NCBI GenBank assembly: GCA_900543455.1
Contig: UQRR01000090.1
Coordinates: 1-7,985 of the forward strand
Source: an uncultured Dialister sp.
Lineage (GTDB): Bacteria > Bacillota > Negativicutes > Veillonellales > Dialisteraceae
Direction of reading: 5' to 3'
DNA: 7,985 bases
Below the pieces are notes generated by a model. It did not search any database, was not told the DNA's origin, and saw only the letters and a program-made list of their open reading frames with translations. This document shows, one piece after another, positions 5,055 through 7,985 of this stretch (position 1 is its first letter; each line of letters begins with the position of its first letter). The position numbers were made by a program, and so were the translations under genes.

Positions 5055-7034
5055 ATGAGTTCGAAAGAAGAACCATTGACCCTGGAAAGCGTGCAGCAGG
5101 ACATGCAGTGCCTGCGGAAGGTTTTTTCCATGGTACGTCTTGTCAAGGCTGCGCAGCCCGAAGGCAGGGATACTGCAAGCACCCTTGGGCTTTCGCCATG
5201 TGACGATGACAGCCGCGAGAGCCCTTGTGAATTCTGCGCCCCAAAGGGCCAAGGGACTGCCTTGACCAAGAAAGGCACGCATCTCCACTTCCAGATCATC
5301 GATGGCAAAATGTACCAGATCTTTGTGAAACCGCTCACGATCGAAGGAGTGCCCTACGTTCTGGAAATGCTGAAGCACATCGATAATACAGACCTCTTCC
5401 TTGCGGAAGGCTATGATCAGCTGATGTCCTTCAGCCAGCAGCTCTACATCGATGCCCTGACCGGCGCGTACAACCGCCGTTTCTGGGAAGACAAAATGAA
5501 GAGTTTCTCAGGCATTGCCGGTGTCGCCTTGATCGACCTTGATGACCTGAAGCTCTATAATGACACCTTCGGCCACAGCGCAGGCGATGCTGCGCTGAAG
5601 GCGCTGGTACGGATCACGAAGAAATGCATCCGCCGCACGGACAAACTCATCCGTTATGGCGGAGATGAATTTCTCCTCATCATGCCGAACGTCTCCTCCT
5701 CCATCTTCGGAGAAAAGCTCCGCACCATCAAAGAACACATCAGGGAAGCAGAATTCCCTGATTTCCCTGGTCTAAAAATCTCTGCCAGCATCGGCGGCAC
5801 CATGCTCTACAACGGCAGCATCGAGGAAGTCGTCTCCCGTGCTGACAAGCTCATGTACTATGCCAAGTCCTATAAAAATACGGTGGCCATGGACGACGAG
5901 GTGGAATATGAGAAGCAGCTGCTCGATGCCCCTGCCGCAAAGCCGCAAGTGCTCATCATCGATGACTCGGAGCTGAACCGAGATCTCCTGAAAGAAATGC
6001 TGCGCGATCGTTACGAGATCCTCGAAGCCGCAGACGGTGAAAAGGGGCTCGCTCTCCTCTATGAACTCGGCACGAAGATCTCCCTCGTACTTCTCGACGT
6101 CGTCATGCCGAAGCTCGGAGGCTTCGATGTACTCGCCGTCATGCAGAAGGAACGCTGGCTCGATGACATCCCCGTCATGATGATTTCCGCCGAAGACTCC
6201 CCTGCCTTCATTCAAAAAGCCTATGACATGGGCGCGTCCGACTATATCACCCGCCCCTTTAATATGAACGTCGTCCGCCAGCGCTCGGACAATATCACCA
6301 AGCTGTATGCCAAGCAGCGCCGTCTTTTGAGCCTGGTGACGAGCCAGATCCAAGAAAAAGAACGAAATAACCACATCATCATCAGCATCCTTTCCGAAGT
6401 CGTCGGTCTCAAAAACGGGGAAAGCCGCAAACACATCCTGAATGTCAGCCGCATCACTGAGCTTCTCTTATCGCGCGTCATGCAGCGCAGCAGCAGCTAC
6501 CACCTCACATGGCAGGATGAAGCCCTCATCACGAATGCCGCCGCTCTCCACGACATCGGCAAAATCGGTATCGATGAGAAGATCCTGAACAAGCCCGGCA
6601 AGCTGACACGAGAAGAATTCGAAATCATGAAGACGCACACCCTGATCGGCGCAAAGATGATCGAAAATCTGGAAGGCTTTCAAGAAGAACCTCTTGTCAA
6701 GGTGACTTACGCCATCTGCCGCTGGCATCACGAACGCTGGGACGGACGCGGATACCCTGACGGCCTCAAGGGCGATGCCATCCCGATCTCTGCGCAGATC
6801 GTCTCCCTCGCCGACGTCTACGATGCCTTGACAAGCAAGCGCGTCTACAAGGATGCCTTCGCTCATGAAAAAGCCATCCGGATGATCCTCGATGGGGAAT
6901 GCGGCCTCTTCAACCCGCTTCTTTTGGACTGTCTACTGGACATCAAAGACCAGCTGAAGGAAGAACTGCAGAAAAACAGCACCGGCCATGCCAGCCTTCC
7001 AAAAATTCCGGAAGAAATCGTCAAGGACTTGTGA
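5055..7034 (+). CDS. PAS-like–GGDEF–REC–HD-GYP cyclic-di-GMP signalling protein
   Basis: This 659-residue cytoplasmic protein can in principle both make and break cyclic-di-GMP. Residues 20-110 resemble a PAS-type sensor (FSMVRLVKAAQP...VPYVLEMLKHID) with cysteines at 49, 58 and 61. GGDEF (132-285) has DALTGAYNRR, the metal/substrate segment IDLDDLKLYND (160-170), an intact GGDEF at 202-206, and an RxxD inhibitory site (R193-D196) at canonical spacing. The receiver (298-415) has acidic D303/D304 and phospho-acceptor D348 in LLDVVMP. Its usual Lys is Arg400 (YITRPF), which I associate with this Firmicutes subfamily. A coiled-coil-like linker leads to HD-GYP (450-625), with E456, H460, HDIGK (499-503), H528, HHE (558-560), GYP (566-568) and D587 all present. 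The stop codon TGA is the first bases of a heptad array. A stand-alone HPt gene follows and may feed phosphate to the receiver; no histidine kinase is in the window. Confidence 0.95.
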   Translation: MSSKEEPLTLESVQQDMQCLRKVFSMVRLVKAAQPEGRDTASTLGLSPCDDDSRESPCEFCAPKGQGTALTKKGTHLHFQIIDGKMYQIFVKPLTIEGVPYVLEMLKHIDNTDLFLAEGYDQLMSFSQQLYIDALTGAYNRRFWEDKMKSFSGIAGVALIDLDDLKLYNDTFGHSAGDAALKALVRITKKCIRRTDKLIRYGGDEFLLIMPNVSSSIFGEKLRTIKEHIREAEFPDFPGLKISASIGGTMLYNGSIEEVVSRADKLMYYAKSYKNTVAMDDEVEYEKQLLDAPAAKPQVLIIDDSELNRDLLKEMLRDRYEILEAADGEKGLALLYELGTKISLVLLDVVMPKLGGFDVLAVMQKERWLDDIPVMMISAEDSPAFIQKAYDMGASDYITRPFNMNVVRQRSDNITKLYAKQRRLLSLVTSQIQEKERNNHIIISILSEVVGLKNGESRKHILNVSRITELLLSRVMQRSSSYHLTWQDEALITNAAALHDIGKIGIDEKILNKPGKLTREEFEIMKTHTLIGAKMIENLEGFQEEPLVKVTYAICRWHHERWDGRGYPDGLKGDAIPISAQIVSLADVYDALTSKRVYKDAFAHEKAIRMILDGECGLFNPLLLDCLLDIKDQLKEELQKNSTGHASLPKIPEEIVKDL

Positions 7035-7115
7035 CAAGTCGCTGGTGCCTAGTGACTAGTCACTAGGGATTAGGGATTAGGGATTAGGGATTAGGGTTTA
7101 GGGTTTAGGGACTAG
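7032..7115 (+). repeat. 7-bp tandem array, 12 units, starting at a stop codon and becoming a G-tract ladder
   Basis: The units are TGACAAG, TCGCTGG, TGCCTAG, TGACTAG, TCACTAG, GGATTAG four times, GGTTTAG twice and GGACTAG. The first TGA ends the cyclic-di-GMP gene. From 7066 to 7110, seven GGG tracts recur at exactly 7-nt spacing, with four-base loops (ATTA, then TTTA). Confidence 0.92.
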
Positions 7116-7268
7116 ATTTGCGATACGAGAAACCCGCTAGTTTCAAACCTCCGCGGCGCTTCCCTATTATTTTGCGCCGCACTATCCCCCACTACCTATA
7201 GACCTATAGAACCTGCTGAACCTCTTTGGCAAACAATCAAGGGACGACACGCCCCACGGGCTAACCAT
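7116..7268. repeat. Composite intergenic repeat, copy C
   Basis: TTTGCGATACGAG (7117 on) leads to the hairpin GCGGCGC (7153-7159) / GCGCCGC (7174-7180). The C-rich inverted heptads are largely replaced by other sequence (CTATAGACCTATAG). The core ATCAAGGGACGACACGCCCC ends in a small GCCC-CAC-GGGC hairpin and CTAACC at about 7267. The HPt ribosome binding site follows within 3 nt. No T-run terminator and no convincing promoter are seen, so HPt may be read through from the upstream gene. Confidence 0.8.
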
Positions 7269-7283
7269 ACAAGGAGAATCTCA

Positions 7284-7634
7284 ATGAATATCGAAGCATG
7301 CTACAACAAAATGGGCGCTGACTACGCCGAAGTAAAGAGCCGCCTCCCGAGCGACGCCTTTATCAAGCGTTTTGCGCTGAAATTCTTAGACGACCCCACC
7401 TTCGCGCTGCTCGAAAAGAGCCTCGCTGAGGAAAACGTGGATGAAGCCTTCCGCGCCGCACACACGCTGAAGGGCATCACGCAGAACCTCGGCTTCAGCC
7501 AGCTCTCCCCGCTGGCGATCGAGATCACAGAGATCCTCCGCGCCGGTACCATGGACGGCACAGACACCCTCTTCCCGCAGCTGAAAGAAAAATATGATAT
7601 GACCGTCGCCTGCATCAAAGAAGTGGACAAATAG
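7284..7634 (+). CDS. Stand-alone HPt (histidine phosphotransfer) domain protein
   Basis: This 116-residue protein is almost entirely one HPt four-helix domain. It passes phosphate between receiver domains in multistep phosphorelays. The phospho-accepting histidine is H60 in the signature AAHTLKGITQNLGF (58-71), with the Lys and Gly at +3 and +4 typical of the family. Helices before it (EKSLAEENVDEAFRA) and after it (LSPLAIEITEILRAG) fit the fold. There is no kinase or receiver domain attached. AAGGAGA (7271-7277) lies 6 nt before the ATG. It follows the gene for the receiver-containing GGDEF/HD-GYP protein, separated only by repeat copy C, and ends at its own terminator. The most economical reading is that it exchanges phosphate with that receiver, but the kinase and the direction are unknown. 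Confidence 0.93.
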   Translation: MNIEACYNKMGADYAEVKSRLPSDAFIKRFALKFLDDPTFALLEKSLAEENVDEAFRAAHTLKGITQNLGFSQLSPLAIEITEILRAGTMDGTDTLFPQLKEKYDMTVACIKEVDK

Positions 7635-7642
7635 AACGTGAT

Positions 7643-7682
7643 AAAAGCGTTTTGGATCGTGAATGATTCAAAGCGTTTTTTT
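7643..7682 (+). terminator. Intrinsic terminator of the HPt gene
   Basis: AAAAGCGTTTTGGATC (7643-7658) pairs with GATTCAAAGCGTTTTT (7665-7680) in a 16-bp stem with three G-U pairs and a 6-nt loop, followed by more T. It starts 9 nt after the stop codon. Confidence 0.88.
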
Positions 7683-7696
7683 ATTTGGGACTTTTG

Positions 7697-7985
7697 TGAC
7701 TGGTGACTGGTGACTAGTGACTCGTGACTGGTGGCTGGTGGCTGGTGACTGGAGTGCCAGCTTTGGCATCGCCATGATTTATACTCCGCGGCGCTTCTAA
7801 TTTTTATGCGCCGCACCACCACTCCTAACTCCTCACTCCTCACTGGCGAGTAGAGCTTTCGCACGCACTCAAGGGTAGCACGCCCCAAGGGGCTAACCCT
7901 GAACCCTGAAGTTTGAAAGCAGGGATGATTAGTAGCTAGGGATTAGTGGCTAGGGATTAGGAGCCCCAAGTGACTGGTAGCTAGT
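7697..7985. repeat. Composite intergenic repeat, copy D (runs off the window)
   Basis: Eight heptads (7697-7752: TGACTGG twice, TGACTAG, TGACTCG, TGACTGG, TGGCTGG twice, TGACTGG) lead to a TGCCA/TGGCA mini-hairpin (7755-7768). The conserved GCGGCGC (7788-7794) / GCGCCGC (7808-7814) hairpin follows, then inverted CTCCTAA/CTCCTCA heptads (about 7821-7844). The core is ACTCAAGGGTAGCACGCCCC with a 5-bp GCCCC-AA-GGGGC hairpin. After TTTGAAAGCAG a new plus-strand heptad array (GGATTAG, TGGCTAG, TGACTGG) continues to the last base. No gene is seen in this stretch. Confidence 0.8.

Noticed and set aside
5772..6434. Minus-strand open frame of 220 codons inside the cyclic-di-GMP gene
   Set aside because: It is the shadow of the GGDEF and receiver domains, whose motifs are unambiguous on the plus strand.
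7066..7110. A true telomere or linear replicon end
   Set aside because: The array lies between two intact genes and grades into the surrounding heptads, so it is internal and derived from the repeat family.
7322..7888. Minus-strand open frame of 188 codons across HPt and the following repeat
   Set aside because: It is antisense to HPt, and its N-terminal part is only translated repeat (SHQPPATSHESLVTS).

Overview
The window looks like chromosomal DNA of a low-redundancy, GC-moderate bacterium of the Firmicutes lineage. A T-box riboswitch, a PadR-DUF1700 operon, AGGAG-type ribosome binding sites and a PAS-GGDEF-REC-HD-GYP protein with the 'RPF' receiver signature all point that way. Two Sec-exported small proteins and a GC-rich coding style would fit the Negativicutes (Selenomonas/Megasphaera/Acidaminococcus-like). 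That placement is an inference and I cannot fix the genus.

Layout: (1) 124-1284, minus strand: a lipoprotein substrate-binding subunit of a branched-chain amino acid type ABC transporter. Its ~520-nt leader (about 1285-1805) is a T-box with one Stem I (probable isoleucine specifier AUC) followed by three consecutive antiterminator/terminator modules spaced exactly 85 nt apart. A near-consensus promoter lies at 1812-1840. (2) 1898-2262: an intergenic repeat into which a ~146-bp MITE-like inverted-repeat unit is nested. (3) 2286-3633, plus strand: a PadR autorepressor, a DUF1700/HAAS membrane protein and a small exported charged protein, all joined by ATGA overlaps behind a promoter covered by a palindromic operator. 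(4) 3631-4019: a second composite repeat. (5) 4113-4385 and 4476-4850: two small secreted proteins, the second His-rich with three cysteines, closed by a strong terminator. (6) 5055-7034: a 659-residue cyclic-di-GMP enzyme carrying both an intact GGDEF and an intact HD-GYP domain around a receiver. (7) 7284-7634: a stand-alone HPt phosphotransfer protein with its own terminator, a plausible partner of that receiver. (8) 7697-7985: another repeat copy running out of the window.

The most unusual features are two. The first is the single-sensor, triple-decision T-box leader. The second is a family of intergenic elements built from 7-bp degenerate tandem repeats (TGACTRG / GGATTAG) around a GCGGCGC/GCGCCGC hairpin. 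At three genes the heptad array starts exactly at, and supplies, the stop codon, on the strand of the gene. One array becomes a perfect 7-nt-period G-tract ladder, GGGATTA and GGGTTTA, which matches the G-quadruplex rule and resembles eukaryotic telomere repeats.

The first 109 bases and the remaining unlisted spacer hold nothing I can support as a gene. No rRNA, tRNA, CRISPR array or intact transposase gene was seen.
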